Positions 23,378 to 31,850 are shown, numbered from the stretch's first letter. The stretch is DNA of 39,020 nt from Oscillospiraceae bacterium (GCA_017545325.1 JAFWOX010000010.1:1-39020), one strand, 5' to 3'. Numbers and translations: made by a program. Notes: generated by a model not told the origin, from the sequence alone.

Positions 23378-23406
23378 AGGGTACCATGCCGGGGGACTTT
23401 CGTCAA
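23378..23406 (-). promoter_or_regulatory. Promoter of the RlmI-type gene
   Basis: Minus-strand TTGACG (plus 23401-23406) and TACCCT (plus 23378-23383), 17-base spacer with TGG before the -10. The -10 is only moderate. Confidence 0.5.
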
Positions 23407-23423
23407 GAATTCCGGGATATGTC

Positions 23424-23451
23424 TTGTTCCCGGAGAGATTTGTGGTAAAAT
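23424..23451 (+). promoter_or_regulatory. Promoter of the PGI-like/FliB-like operon
   Basis: TTGTTC at 23424-23429 and TAAAAT at 23446-23451 with a 16-base spacer and an extended TGG. It lies back to back with the RlmI promoter. The possible upstream start at 23424 is inside the -35, so the gene begins later. Confidence 0.6.
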
Positions 23452-23492
23452 ACTCAGGAGTTCCGAAATCGGTTAACGGGAAGGAGACCCAG

Positions 23493-25118
23493 ATGATGAA
23501 TGACTTTTTTTCCGGGTTGACGGAGGCGCTGCTGCGCCGATACCCGGATAAGGGCGTCAGCAAGGATCAGATCACCGGAGCGCTGAAGACCGCATTGGAG
23601 CCGGAGACCCTGATCAATGCCCTGGCTGAGGTGTTTCGCAGCACCCCCGGGGAGATGGAGACGGCGCTGGAGGAAAACGGCCTCGGGGATATGATCGCCC
23701 GGAGACGGCTGTCCGCCGATGCCGGCAGCGCCGGCGGGGAGACTGCGGCGCCCTTCTGCGAAAAGAGCGGCGGTCTCCATCCCTTCGACGGGCTTTTCCG
23801 CGTCCATGCTTCCCCATCGCTGACGGAGCCGTTTCCTCTGCCCGGCGACCTCCATACCCGGCTCCGGGGGCTTTCCCGCCGGGTCGCGGAGAGCGCGGCT
23901 GCGGATCCCTTCCTCCGGCTCTGCCGCACGGGGACGGAAGCGTATTACCGGGAATTCATGCGGGATACGGCTCCGGTGATCCGGGAAGAGATCCGGAGGC
24001 TGTTCGGCGAGGAGGGCCCCCGCTATCTGGTGACCACCGGCATCGGCGCAAACGAGCAGTTCTGCCACTATATGGCGGCGGTGAACAACCGGGATCCCCA
24101 TCGGAGGCTGGATTGGATCCTCATCCATTCTCCCGGGCAGCTGGACCTGCTGCCGCCGGACGCCGCGGAGGACAATACCCTGTTTATGGAATTCAGCCGG
24201 AGCAGCGTGACGGAGGAGACCATCAAGCTCCATGAGTATACCGCCAGATCCTGCCGACGCATCGTCTTCTCCAATGGGGGCGGACTGAAGCAGCTGGCGG
24301 AGCGGGACGGGAACCTGATCCTCACCATGCCCGACGCCATCTCCGGCCGGTACGGGCGGAACAAGACCCCCATCCTGCTGGCTCCCATGCTGGCGGCGGG
24401 AATGGATACTGAGCGTTACTGGCTGGAAATTTCCCGGGCAATGGAGGCTTTCGACCTGGAGGATCCGGATTCCCTGCCCCATACCCTTGCCCGCTTTATC
24501 CTGGCCGCCCAGAAGAGCCGGGGGACGAACTTCCTCTATCTGGGCTGCGGGGATGATCTGCTGGGGCTGCTGGGGGATGAATTCATCCAGTTCTGGAACG
24601 AGGGCGTGAATAAGGATGGGAACGACCTTTTGGTCTCCCGCTTCTTCGGCCTGCCCAGGGACAGCCATATGAATCTGGAAGGGGTCCTGGGGAACCGCCG
24701 GACCAAGCTGGGCATCTTCCTCCTGCGGAATGACCGGCGGGGAGGCGTCGCCCATCCGCTGGTGCGTCAGCAGGTGGATCCCATCGATCCCGGCCACCGG
24801 GGACTGGTGCTGGGGGACGAGGAGGTCATCCTGGCCCTGGCCAATTACCGGCGCTTTGCCGAGGTCATGCCCTCCCTCCTGTTTGAGATCGTGGGGGAGC
24901 CGGGCACGGATCATTCCGCCGTGCTGGGCCAGCTGTTTGCGGACGTGACCTTCGTCTATTCCCGCATGATGGGCATCGATCCCGGCTCCAATCCGGAGGT
25001 GAAATTCGTCCGGCAGCGCTCTGCGGCGCTCCTGAAGGGCTTCGCGGCGGAGCTTCGGGCGGGGGGAAGGATCGGGGAGCTGTTCACCGCCGAGGCGGAT
25101 CGGGAGGCGGAGGGATGA
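23493..25118 (+). CDS. Divergent phosphoglucose-isomerase-like (SIS-fold) protein
   Basis: A 541-residue protein that I read as a far relative of glucose-6-phosphate isomerase. FSRSSVTEETIKL (residues 234-246) matches the SxSxTTxET sugar-phosphate loop, DAISGRYG (281-288) the PGI signature D-x-x-G-G-R-[FY]-S, FWNEGVNKDG (367-376) the WxESxGKDG-type segment, and YSRMMGIDPGSNPEVK near the C-terminus the NxFxQPGVExxK segment. All are degenerate. The N-terminal 130 residues are unlike PGI. AAGGAG precedes the ATG at 23493. The FliB-like gene overlaps its stop by four bases, so they likely act together. Isomerase activity is doubtful; a sugar-phosphate sensing or other SIS role is possible. Confidence 0.6.
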   Translation: MMNDFFSGLTEALLRRYPDKGVSKDQITGALKTALEPETLINALAEVFRSTPGEMETALEENGLGDMIARRRLSADAGSAGGETAAPFCEKSGGLHPFDGLFRVHASPSLTEPFPLPGDLHTRLRGLSRRVAESAAADPFLRLCRTGTEAYYREFMRDTAPVIREEIRRLFGEEGPRYLVTTGIGANEQFCHYMAAVNNRDPHRRLDWILIHSPGQLDLLPPDAAEDNTLFMEFSRSSVTEETIKLHEYTARSCRRIVFSNGGGLKQLAERDGNLILTMPDAISGRYGRNKTPILLAPMLAAGMDTERYWLEISRAMEAFDLEDPDSLPHTLARFILAAQKSRGTNFLYLGCGDDLLGLLGDEFIQFWNEGVNKDGNDLLVSRFFGLPRDSHMNLEGVLGNRRTKLGIFLLRNDRRGGVAHPLVRQQVDPIDPGHRGLVLGDEEVILALANYRRFAEVMPSLLFEIVGEPGTDHSAVLGQLFADVTFVYSRMMGIDPGSNPEVKFVRQRSAALLKGFAAELRAGGRIGELFTAEADREAEG

Positions 25119-26212
25119 GCAGAAGGTTTTTTGTTCCGGATTACTATCCCGGTTTCGCCTGCAAATGCGGCAGCTGCCGGAGCTCCTGCTGCCGGGGCTG
25201 GCCGGTCATCATCGCCGGGGAGGAATATACCCGTCTGCAGGAGGCGGATTGCTCCCCGGAATTCCGCAAGAGGCTGAACGAGGCGTTCAATCTGGATGGG
25301 GATCCCCGCCGGGGCGGCACCGCCCATGTCGTCCATGACCGGAGCGGGGGATGTCCCCTCCTGGGGGCGGACGGCCTGTGTACGCTGCAGCTGGAATTGG
25401 GAGAAGGGCTCCTGCCGGATGTATGCCGGCTCTATCCCCGGAATACCCGGGAGGTGTGCGGTGAGGCGGAGTGCGCCTGCGCCGGGAGCTGCGAGGCGGT
25501 AACGGAGCTGCTGCTCCGGCGGGAGGAGCCTCTGGGCTTCTGCGCTGTGGAGCTGGAGGAGGAGCCCCGCTTCCCCATTGAGATGAAGGAGAGCTATTTC
25601 CGGGAATGCCGCCTTGCCCTGGAGGTCTTCCGCCGGGGGGAGGGGCTGACGGACCGGTTCCGCAGACTGAACGAAGCCCTGTTCCATGTGCCCGAGGGGG
25701 AGGATACCGCCCTGAACGGCGTGGGTATGCTCTGGGATATGACGGCCTACTTCGCAAAAAACAGCCCGATCGTCGGCGAATGCTGCCGAAAGGCTTTGGC
25801 GCGGTATGGGCTGGAAGGCCGTAAGCCGGAGGAAAGCCTCCTTCCCGCGCTGGCGGAGGGCTATGGCCGTGTCCGCCGGATCGGCAGGACGATCCTGCCG
25901 AATTGGGAGATGGATCTGACCAATCTGATCCTCAACAGCATGTTTTACAACAGCTTTCCCCATGTGGGAGGGACCAATGGGGAGGAGGACCCCTTCCTCT
26001 CCCTCTGCGTCACCGCCGCCTTTGCGGACTTTGTCCTGATGGGCTGCCTCCGGGAGGAAAGCAGCCGGGAAGACGCGGCGGATGTGATCTCCTCGCTGTT
26101 CCGGCTGATCGAGCATTCCGACTTCAAGTATCGGGCGGTAAAGTATTATCGGGAATGGGGAGACCGTGCTCCCGGAACTTGGCTGGGTATTCTCCGCCGG
26201 ATCACCGAATAA
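25115..26212 (+). CDS. FliB-like (flagellin lysine-N-methylase family) cysteine-rich protein
   Basis: A 365-residue protein with the FliB family layout. The N-terminal cysteine cluster is FACKCGSCRSSCCRGW (residues 15-29), followed by GCPLLGADGLCTLQLELGEG, LLPDVCRLYPR and the cluster CACAGSCEAV. FliB in Salmonella methylates flagellin lysines, using what is now viewed as a Fe-S, radical-type chemistry. No flagellar gene is in the window, and such homologs are frequent in non-motile gut Clostridia, so the substrate here may be another protein. Start codon in ATGA overlap with the PGI-like gene; last gene of the operon. Confidence 0.75.
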   Translation: MSRRFFVPDYYPGFACKCGSCRSSCCRGWPVIIAGEEYTRLQEADCSPEFRKRLNEAFNLDGDPRRGGTAHVVHDRSGGCPLLGADGLCTLQLELGEGLLPDVCRLYPRNTREVCGEAECACAGSCEAVTELLLRREEPLGFCAVELEEEPRFPIEMKESYFRECRLALEVFRRGEGLTDRFRRLNEALFHVPEGEDTALNGVGMLWDMTAYFAKNSPIVGECCRKALARYGLEGRKPEESLLPALAEGYGRVRRIGRTILPNWEMDLTNLILNSMFYNSFPHVGGTNGEEDPFLSLCVTAAFADFVLMGCLREESSREDAADVISSLFRLIEHSDFKYRAVKYYREWGDRAPGTWLGILRRITE

Positions 26213-26230
26213 AGGAACTGAAACGAAACG

Positions 26231-26256
26231 TGCCGCAGGCGAAACCGCCTGCGGCA
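26231..26256. terminator. Bidirectional terminator
   Basis: Perfect 11-base stem TGCCGCAGGCG (26231-26241) and CGCCTGCGGCA (26246-26256) with loop AAAC; TTATACTTT follows on plus, and CGTTTCGTTTC on minus. Separates the FliB-like gene from apbE. Confidence 0.8.
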
Positions 26257-26272
26257 TTATACTTTCCGGGGT

Positions 26273-27337
26273 TTACCTGAGTTCAGGGAACCCATCGGTT
26301 TTGAGCTGGCTGCCGTCCGGAAGGATCCACAGCGCCTCGGCCTCCAGCCCTTGGGCCAGCGCTGTCCCGGATTCCCGGTCCATCAGGAAAAGCGCGGTGG
26401 AGAGGGCGTCCGCCAGCAGGGGATTCGGCAGCAGGATCGTTACCTGGGTATACCGATCGCAGGGGCAGGCGGTCTCCGGGTCGATCAGGTGGTGGTATCG
26501 TTTTCCTTCCACCAAATAGTACCGCTGATCCACGCCGCTGGTGACGGCGGAGGAATCCGTGAGGGAAAAGGTGCGCATTGGCTTGCTTTTGTCCAGCGGG
26601 TCCTCCAGGCCGATGGCCCAGGGGCTTCCGTCCGGCTTCGTTCCCCGGCAGCAGACGCTCCCCCCCATGTTCAGCAGCCAGGAGGTGCAGCGGGCGCCAT
26701 CCAGCAGCTCCATGGCCCGGTTCTGCGCCCAGCCCTTGGCCACCGCCCCCACATCCAGCTTCAGTTCCGGGTCCAGATAGCGAACCGTGCAGGCTTCCGT
26801 GTCCAGCACCAGGTCCGCCATGGAGCAATGCGCAGCTGCTTCCCGGAGCCGGGATTCCTCCGGGAGACAGGCGGAGGCAGGATCGGCGGCCGCGGCTTCC
26901 CGGGCTTCCTGCCATAGGGCCAGCACCGCCCCCAGGGCGATATTCAGCTTGCCCCCGGTGAGCTCATGCCACAGGGAGGAGAACAGCAGCAGATCCATCA
27001 GCTTCCGATCCACCTTTACCGCTTCGGCGCCCGCCCTTTTGTTCAGGGTGCAGAGATTCACGAGATCGGGATACTCGTGGTAGATATCGAAGCGGCGGTG
27101 ATCCTCCATCAGCTGCGCATGCAGCCTTTCCGCCAGGGCGTCAAATTCCGCCCGGCTTTCGGTATAGGCGGTGAAGGTGGTCACCGTGTCGAATACGTCC
27201 GCATAGGTCACGCTGTACCGGTGCGGCCCGCCGCAGCCGGCGCAGGAAAACAGAAGACTGACGCAAATAAGCAGCGCGGCGGTTTTGGCGCCGTGCTGCC
27301 TGAGGAATATCCCCGCATGTCTGCAGATCGCTGACAT
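26273..27337 (-). CDS. apbE: FAD:protein FMN transferase (ApbE family lipoprotein)
   Basis: A 354-residue exported enzyme that attaches FMN to a threonine of target flavoproteins. A hydrophobic signal (about residues 18-31, AALLICVSLLFSCAGC) ends in cysteines C32 and C35, either of which could be lipidated. Family motifs are present: LDVGAVAKGWAQNRAMELL, LLNMGGSVCCRGTKPDG, TSGVDQRYYLVEGKRYHHLIDPETACP and LADALSTALFLM. AAAGGAAAG precedes the ATG. It lies 15 bases after the Na+/phosphate symporter gene and shares its operon. No flavinylation target such as an Rnf or Nqr subunit is in the window. Confidence 0.9.
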   Translation of the reverse strand: MSAICRHAGIFLRQHGAKTAALLICVSLLFSCAGCGGPHRYSVTYADVFDTVTTFTAYTESRAEFDALAERLHAQLMEDHRRFDIYHEYPDLVNLCTLNKRAGAEAVKVDRKLMDLLLFSSLWHELTGGKLNIALGAVLALWQEAREAAAADPASACLPEESRLREAAAHCSMADLVLDTEACTVRYLDPELKLDVGAVAKGWAQNRAMELLDGARCTSWLLNMGGSVCCRGTKPDGSPWAIGLEDPLDKSKPMRTFSLTDSSAVTSGVDQRYYLVEGKRYHHLIDPETACPCDRYTQVTILLPNPLLADALSTALFLMDRESGTALAQGLEAEALWILPDGSQLKTDGFPELR

Positions 27338-27352
27338 CGTCTTTCCTTTCGT

Positions 27353-29110
27353 TTACAGGTTGCTGACGTATTTCTCGGTAAAATTGAGGAAATGCTCCGT
27401 AAAGGTGGCGGAGGTTTCCACGCTGGAAGAGTACTCATGGGGCATGTACTGGGGATTCAGGCTCTTCAAGGTATATATGCCCAGGTTGGAGCAATGGTCC
27501 GCCACCCGCTCGCAGTTGGTGATGAGGTCATTGAACACAAAGCCGAGGCTGATGGTGCAGCGGCCGGCCTGGAGCCGGGCCACATGCCGCAGCTTCAGCT
27601 CGTCGCACATGATATCGATGACCTCCTCCAGCGGCTCAACCTTCAGCGCCTCCTTCTCGTCTTCCTTGATGAAGGAGGTGCAGGCGATGGTGGTGACTTC
27701 GTTCACCGCCTGGATGAAATACCGGAGCTCTCCCGCCGCTTCCTCGGAGAAGACAAGGCGCTTGTCCTGCATCTCCACCGCAAGCTCCATGAGGTTCATG
27801 GCATGGTCGCCCAGACGCTCCAGATCGCTGATGGAGCTGAGGGCTTTATCCAGCTCCCATTCCAGATCGGCGACCGCTTCCCGGCCGAGGATCCGCATCA
27901 TATAGTCTCCCAGCTTGTCCTCGTATTTGTCCAGAAGCGATTCCCGCTGGGCGATCTGCTCCGCCGTATCCTTGTCGAAGGTATCGAACAGGCCGAGGGC
28001 GTCCGTGACGGCCTTCTGCGCCAGCTCCGCCATCTTCTGCACGGCGGCAAGGCTGAGGTTCACGGCGGTGCGGGGATAATGCAGAGCGGAATCCGTCAGC
28101 TTGTCCAGATATTCGCTGTCCGCGTCCTCGGCGGGGGAGTAGCGGATGATCCGGTAGCAGAGCTGTTCGATCTGTTTATGGAAGGGGGTCATGATCAGGG
28201 AAGCGCCCAGGCGCGTCAGCGTATTCAGTGCGGCGATCCCCACGATATTCGCGGTCCCGTTCATAAAGGCCAGCAGGCCGAATGCCCGAAGAATATAGAA
28301 AACAAGAAGGATCAGGATGATGGAGATCCCGGTACTGACGAGATAGCTCACCGCGACTCTTCTGCCGTTTTTCGTCGCCCCCACCATGCTCAGCAGGACC
28401 GGCGAGCAGGCGCCTAGGTTGATGCCCATGATGATCGGCAGACAGGTGGAGTAACTGAGAACGCCGGTGACGGAGATGGCCTGAACGATGCCGACGCCGG
28501 CGGAGCAGCTCTGAATCACAGCGCCCAGGACCAGACCGGCCAGGAAGCCCAGGGCGGGGTTGGAAAAGAGGGTGAGGATTCCGGTGAAGCCGGGGTCGGA
28601 TTTCAGCGGCTCCACCGCGTCGCTCATGATGCCCATGCCGGTCATGAGCAGGGCAAAGCCCAGAAGGATGGAGCCCAGGTGCTTCTTCCTCTGCTGCCGG
28701 ACGAAGAGGATGAGAATGATGCCCGCCAGGGCGACCAGGGGAACGAAGGTGGAGGAGGAAATGATCCGCGTCCAGCCGCTGCCCCCATGGGCGCTGGAAA
28801 GAGAAAGGATCCAGCCGGTGGCGGTGGTCCCGACCTCGGCGCCGAGAATCACGGTGATGGTCTGGGCCAGCTTCATCATGCCGGCATTGACGAAGCTGAC
28901 GGTCATGATGGTGGTGGCGGAGGAGGACTGGATCACGGCGGTGACCACGATGCCCAGCAGCAGGCCCTTGATCGGCTTGGAGGAAAGGGTCCAGAGAATG
29001 CGCTCCATTCGGTTGCCCGCCAGGCTCTTCAGGCCGCTGCCCATGGTGGACATGCCGAAAAGAAAGAATGCAACTCCACCCAGAAGGGTGATCACATCGA
29101 ATATCGTCAT
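27353..29110 (-). CDS. Na+/phosphate cotransporter (NptA/YjbB type) with PhoU-like tail
   Basis: A 585-residue membrane protein. Residues 1-310 hold eight or nine hydrophobic segments with the two inverted-repeat motifs of the NaPi-II family: AVIQSSSATTIM and AVIQSCSAGVG. The C-terminal part (about 340-560) is helical and PhoU-like, as in YjbB and clostridial relatives (DLERLGDHAMNLMELAVEM; NCERVADHCSNLGIYTLK). It should import or balance phosphate with sodium; the PhoU-like part likely regulates. The start has GGAG eight bases upstream. Promoter is near consensus. Followed by apbE. Confidence 0.92.
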   Translation of the reverse strand: MTIFDVITLLGGVAFFLFGMSTMGSGLKSLAGNRMERILWTLSSKPIKGLLLGIVVTAVIQSSSATTIMTVSFVNAGMMKLAQTITVILGAEVGTTATGWILSLSSAHGGSGWTRIISSSTFVPLVALAGIILILFVRQQRKKHLGSILLGFALLMTGMGIMSDAVEPLKSDPGFTGILTLFSNPALGFLAGLVLGAVIQSCSAGVGIVQAISVTGVLSYSTCLPIIMGINLGACSPVLLSMVGATKNGRRVAVSYLVSTGISIILILLVFYILRAFGLLAFMNGTANIVGIAALNTLTRLGASLIMTPFHKQIEQLCYRIIRYSPAEDADSEYLDKLTDSALHYPRTAVNLSLAAVQKMAELAQKAVTDALGLFDTFDKDTAEQIAQRESLLDKYEDKLGDYMMRILGREAVADLEWELDKALSSISDLERLGDHAMNLMELAVEMQDKRLVFSEEAAGELRYFIQAVNEVTTIACTSFIKEDEKEALKVEPLEEVIDIMCDELKLRHVARLQAGRCTISLGFVFNDLITNCERVADHCSNLGIYTLKSLNPQYMPHEYSSSVETSATFTEHFLNFTEKYVSNL

Positions 29111-29155
29111 ATGCGCGCTCCATCTATCATCCAGTAATTACGCAAATCCGCAGAT

Positions 29156-29184
29156 ATTATACATGAAGCGTCTGGATAAATCAA
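29156..29184 (-). promoter_or_regulatory. Promoter of the phosphate symporter/apbE operon
   Basis: Minus-strand TTGATT (plus 29179-29184) and TATAAT (plus 29156-29161), 17 bases apart and with TG before the -10. Confidence 0.75.
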
Positions 29185-29207
29185 TTGCCGGCGGCAAAAG
29201 GAACGCA

Positions 29208-29240
29208 GAAAAACGCCCGGCGGCTTCAGACCGCCGGGCG
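29208..29240 (-). terminator. Terminator of the Fe-S protein operon
   Basis: Perfect 10-base stem CGCCCGGCGG (29214-29223) and CCGCCGGGCG (29231-29240), loop CTTCAGA; on the minus strand it is followed by TTTTTCTG. Confidence 0.85.
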
Positions 29241-29245
29241 GGGAT

Positions 29246-29887
29246 TCAATCCAGGATCTTCCCCTCCGTGGAAAGGGTGACCACCTGCAGAGGAATCGCT
29301 TTTCCGCTGTCCTCCAGGGCTGTGCGCACGGCATACTCCATGCCGCCGCAGCAGGGCACCTCCATCCGGAGGACGGTGATGCTCCGAATGTCGCCGCGCC
29401 GGAAGATCTCCGTCAGCTTCTCCGCGTAATTCACCCCGTCCAGCTTGGTGCAGCCTACCAGGACGACCCGGCCCCGGATGAAATCCCGATGGAAGGAGGC
29501 GCAGGCATAGGCGGTGCAGTCCGCGGCAATGAGCAGATCCGCTCCCTGAAAGACCGGGGAGCTGACGGGAACCAGCTTGATCTGTACCGGCCAGTTTCTG
29601 AGCTCGCTGGGGATCGTCTCCCCGCCGGGCGCCCCCGGCGCGCCGCTCCTTTCCCGCCTGGCGTTTTCCGCCGCTGCGCCGTCATAGGCGGGGGCTTCCC
29701 GCTCCTCAAAGGTGATGGCCCCGGCGGGGCAGGCGGGGAGACAGTCCCCCAGGCCGTCGCAATAGTCTTCCCGGGTGAGTCTGGCCTTTCCGTTCACCAT
29801 CTGGATGGCGCCTTCATGGCAGGCCGCGGCACAGGCGCCGCAGCCATTGCACTTCTCTTCATCGATGCGGATGATCCTTCTTTTCAC
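29246..29887 (-). CDS. Dicluster 4Fe-4S binding protein
   Basis: A 213-residue soluble protein. The N-terminal 60 residues are a ferredoxin-like domain: CNGCGACAAAC (cluster I) and CDGLGDCLPACPAG (cluster II, with a spacing less regular than a classical ferredoxin). A linker rich in Gly/Ala/Glu follows, then a domain with two more cysteine sites, AADCTAYACASFH and VPCCGGME, common in clostridial redox proteins of this kind. It should move electrons or sense redox state; its partner is unknown. I use the GTG at 29887, which overlaps the stop of the zinc-ribbon gene, and no ATG is as well placed. Confidence 0.8.
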   Translation of the reverse strand: MKRRIIRIDEEKCNGCGACAAACHEGAIQMVNGKARLTREDYCDGLGDCLPACPAGAITFEEREAPAYDGAAAENARRERSGAPGAPGGETIPSELRNWPVQIKLVPVSSPVFQGADLLIAADCTAYACASFHRDFIRGRVVLVGCTKLDGVNYAEKLTEIFRRGDIRSITVLRMEVPCCGGMEYAVRTALEDSGKAIPLQVVTLSTEGKILD

Positions 29888-30168
29888 GGCTTCTGCGCAT
29901 CCTTCTGCGCCTTTTCGGCGGCCCTGCGTTTTTTCTGCTCTTCCGCCACCTTCATCATGTGCTCGTACATTTCGTCCCCCACGCACTGGCGGGCATATCT
30001 GCACCATTGGACGCAGCTCAGGGTGTCGTTGTAGGCGACGAAGCCGCAGTGCTCGCAGGTGACGGAGGTGTCCACGGAAAAGATCTCGATGAGGTTTCCG
30101 CATTGGGGACAAACCTGCTCCCGCAGCGTAGGCGTTCTGGATTTGCTTTGGCAGCCTTCCATGATCAT
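29884..30168 (-). CDS. Small zinc-ribbon/cysteine-rich protein
   Basis: A 94-residue protein. CPQCGN and CEHCG form a zinc ribbon, followed by LSCVQWCRYARQCVG, a further set of three cysteines typical of small clostridial proteins found beside Fe-S proteins. The C-terminal third is a charged helix (EEQKKRRAAEKAQKDAQK). The ATG at 30168 follows AAGGGGG; the longer frame would cross the promoter and operator. It is the first gene of the operon with the 4Fe-4S protein and lies downstream of the Crp/Fnr gene. Function not known. Confidence 0.75.
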   Translation of the reverse strand: MIMEGCQSKSRTPTLREQVCPQCGNLIEIFSVDTSVTCEHCGFVAYNDTLSCVQWCRYARQCVGDEMYEHMMKVAEEQKKRRAAEKAQKDAQKP

Positions 30169-30221
30169 GATCTGTTCCCCCTTTGACCGAAAGCGTTTGT
30201 TTCCTCTCTGACTCTGACCTG

Positions 30222-30263
30222 AGTATAGCGGATGCCGGAGGCATTTGACGTTGCGCAGGCAAC
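30222..30263 (-). promoter_or_regulatory. Activator-type promoter: -10 with a Crp/Fnr-like dyad at -41.5
   Basis: Minus-strand TATACT (plus 30222-30227) has no matching -35 at 17 bases (CGTCAA). Instead the perfect dyad GTTGC-N4-GCAAC (30250-30263) is centred at 30256.5. With the start of transcription taken seven bases after the -10, at 30215, the dyad is centred at -41.5, the classical class II position for Crp/Fnr activators. The adjacent upstream gene encodes such a regulator. Confidence 0.6.
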
Positions 30264-30271
30264 AATTACAA

Positions 30272-30934
30272 TCAGACCAGGATGCGGAACAGGTTCCGGT
30301 CGAAGTCAATGAGCCCCGCGCTGCGCATGGCGGAAAGCTCCCGGCTCACCGCGCTGCGGTCGGCGCAGAGATAGTCGGCGAGCTCCGCCCGGTTCAGGGG
30401 CAGGGTGAAATATCGGCTGTCCTGGAGCTGGGACTGGTGGGAAAGGTAGGTCAGGATCTTTTCCCGCAGGGTCTTTTTGGAGATGATCTCCACCTTCCGC
30501 AGGAACTCCCGGTTCTTTCCCGCGATCACCCGGACCATGTTTTCCACCAGCTGCTGATGAAAGACGCAGCTCCTGCTGCAGGTGTGCATCACCTTGTGGA
30601 AGGGAAGAAAGAGGATCTCGGTATCCTCGGCGGACAGGAAGGTGACCAGGCTGCGGTCGTCCTCGCCGCAGGCGAAGGTCTCTCCAAACAGCTCCTCCCG
30701 CCGGAGCCGAAGAATGGTCGTTTTGTTCCCCCAAAGGTCCTCCTTGACCATATCCACCGCACCGGAAAGAAGGATACCGATATACCTTATGGACTCGTCC
30801 TCCAGGGCGATGACGGAGCCCTTGGGATACCGCCGGAGACTGTAGCCGATGCAGGCCAGCATGACCCGCTGATCCTCCTGCCGGATCCCCTTGAAGAGGG
30901 GGGAGGGGATGCTGTTGGGAAGCTGTTCAGGCAT
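30272..30934 (-). CDS. Crp/Fnr-family transcriptional regulator
   Basis: A 220-residue regulator with an N-terminal cupin-like sensor domain (about residues 15-125; KGSVIALEDES, GILLSGAVDMV, ELFGE) and a C-terminal winged helix (about 150-220; LNRAELADYLCADRSAVSRELSAMRSAGLI). No cluster of N-terminal cysteines as in Fnr is seen, though CSRSC lies in the middle. The start at 30934 follows AAGGAGAG and overlaps the Ogg stop by eight bases. The dyad at 30250-30263, just downstream, is the likely target. Ligand unknown; redox or nitrosative stress would fit the neighbours. Confidence 0.88.
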   Translation of the reverse strand: MPEQLPNSIPSPLFKGIRQEDQRVMLACIGYSLRRYPKGSVIALEDESIRYIGILLSGAVDMVKEDLWGNKTTILRLRREELFGETFACGEDDRSLVTFLSAEDTEILFLPFHKVMHTCSRSCVFHQQLVENMVRVIAGKNREFLRKVEIISKKTLREKILTYLSHQSQLQDSRYFTLPLNRAELADYLCADRSAVSRELSAMRSAGLIDFDRNLFRILV

Positions 30935-31760
30935 AAGATCTCTCCTTTCCGCGCCCTCGGCAGTAGGCAAATATGTACTGCTGATATACGCCGTTATAGG
31001 GGCTGTATCGGTCATAGGGATACCCGCCGGGGTACTCGGCCTCCAGGGCTCTCCGGATCCATACGTCCACCGGAAAGGCGTTCAGATGATGAAGGCCGAA
31101 CAGAGAAACGCAGCTGGCGACCTTGATCCCCACCCCGTACAGGCCGGTGAGGGCGGCGCAGGTCTCCTCCTCCCTGGCCTCCGCCAGGGCTTCCAGCCGG
31201 AGACTGCCCCGGGCCACAGCCAGGGCCGCAGCCCGGACGTATTTTGCCCGGTAGCCCAGACGGCAGGAGTCCAATGCGGCGTCCTCCAAACGCAGGAGGC
31301 CCTCCGGAGAGGGAAAGGTGAAGAAGCCGCGGCCCTGCCGGTCCTCCCGCGCCTCCCCCGCGTTCCGGCACAGGAGGTCGATGGACCGGCGGATGGCCGG
31401 GATATTGCGATTCTGGGAGATGATGAAGCTCACCAGCGCCTCCCAGGGATCCTGCCTCAGGATCCGGATGCCCCGCTCCTTCTCAGCGGCTCGGTATAAA
31501 AAGGGGTCCTGCTGCCGGTCCACCCGGGCCCGTATCCCGGAATACGCGGTGTCCAGGTCGAAGTATTCCCGCCAAAGGGCTTGAAACTCCTCTTCGCTGC
31601 AGTCCAGCTCAAATCCGCCGCCGTCCGCTTCCCGGATGTACAGACAGCTCTCCCGGAAGGGAATGCGATATCCGCCGCCTTCCAGGGGCTCCCAGCGGAA
31701 GCACTGCCCGCTCTCCGCGATGCGGGTCAGATCAAAGTCGTCCTGCGGACGAAACAGCAT
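30927..31760 (-). CDS. 8-oxoguanine DNA glycosylase (Ogg family)
   Basis: A 277-residue base-excision repair enzyme. The helix-hairpin-helix GLYGVGIKVASCVSLFGL supplies the catalytic lysine K213, and FPVDVWIRR has the catalytic aspartate D232. QCFRWEPLEGGGYRI near residues 19-32 and SFIISQNRNIPAIRR near 111-125 are typical of the OGG1-like branch. The ATG at 31760 is preceded by a G-rich site (GGAGAGGAGG); a longer frame exists but is less credible. A -10 TATGAT (plus 31792-31797) without a good -35 is the possible promoter. It forms an overlapping pair with the Crp/Fnr gene, an arrangement that links oxidative repair and redox control. Confidence 0.9.
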   Translation of the reverse strand: MLFRPQDDFDLTRIAESGQCFRWEPLEGGGYRIPFRESCLYIREADGGGFELDCSEEEFQALWREYFDLDTAYSGIRARVDRQQDPFLYRAAEKERGIRILRQDPWEALVSFIISQNRNIPAIRRSIDLLCRNAGEAREDRQGRGFFTFPSPEGLLRLEDAALDSCRLGYRAKYVRAAALAVARGSLRLEALAEAREEETCAALTGLYGVGIKVASCVSLFGLHHLNAFPVDVWIRRALEAEYPGGYPYDRYSPYNGVYQQYIFAYCRGRGKERSYA

Positions 31761-31821
31761 GGCGCGCCCTCCTCTCCCTATTTGACAGCTTATCATACGG
31801 CGTCGGGATTGTAAATCTTCC

Positions 31822-31850
31822 TTGGTTTTCCCCGGAGAGGCTGGTACAAT
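31822..31850 (+). promoter_or_regulatory. Promoter of the GNAT gene
   Basis: TTGGTT at 31822-31827 and TACAAT at 31845-31850, 17-base spacer, TGG extension. It overlaps the frame upstream of the ATG at 31873. Confidence 0.65.

Noticed and set aside
21466..23448. A 660-codon open frame on the plus strand
   Set aside because: Overlaps the LysR gene in another frame and runs antisense to the RlmI-type gene; no family features.
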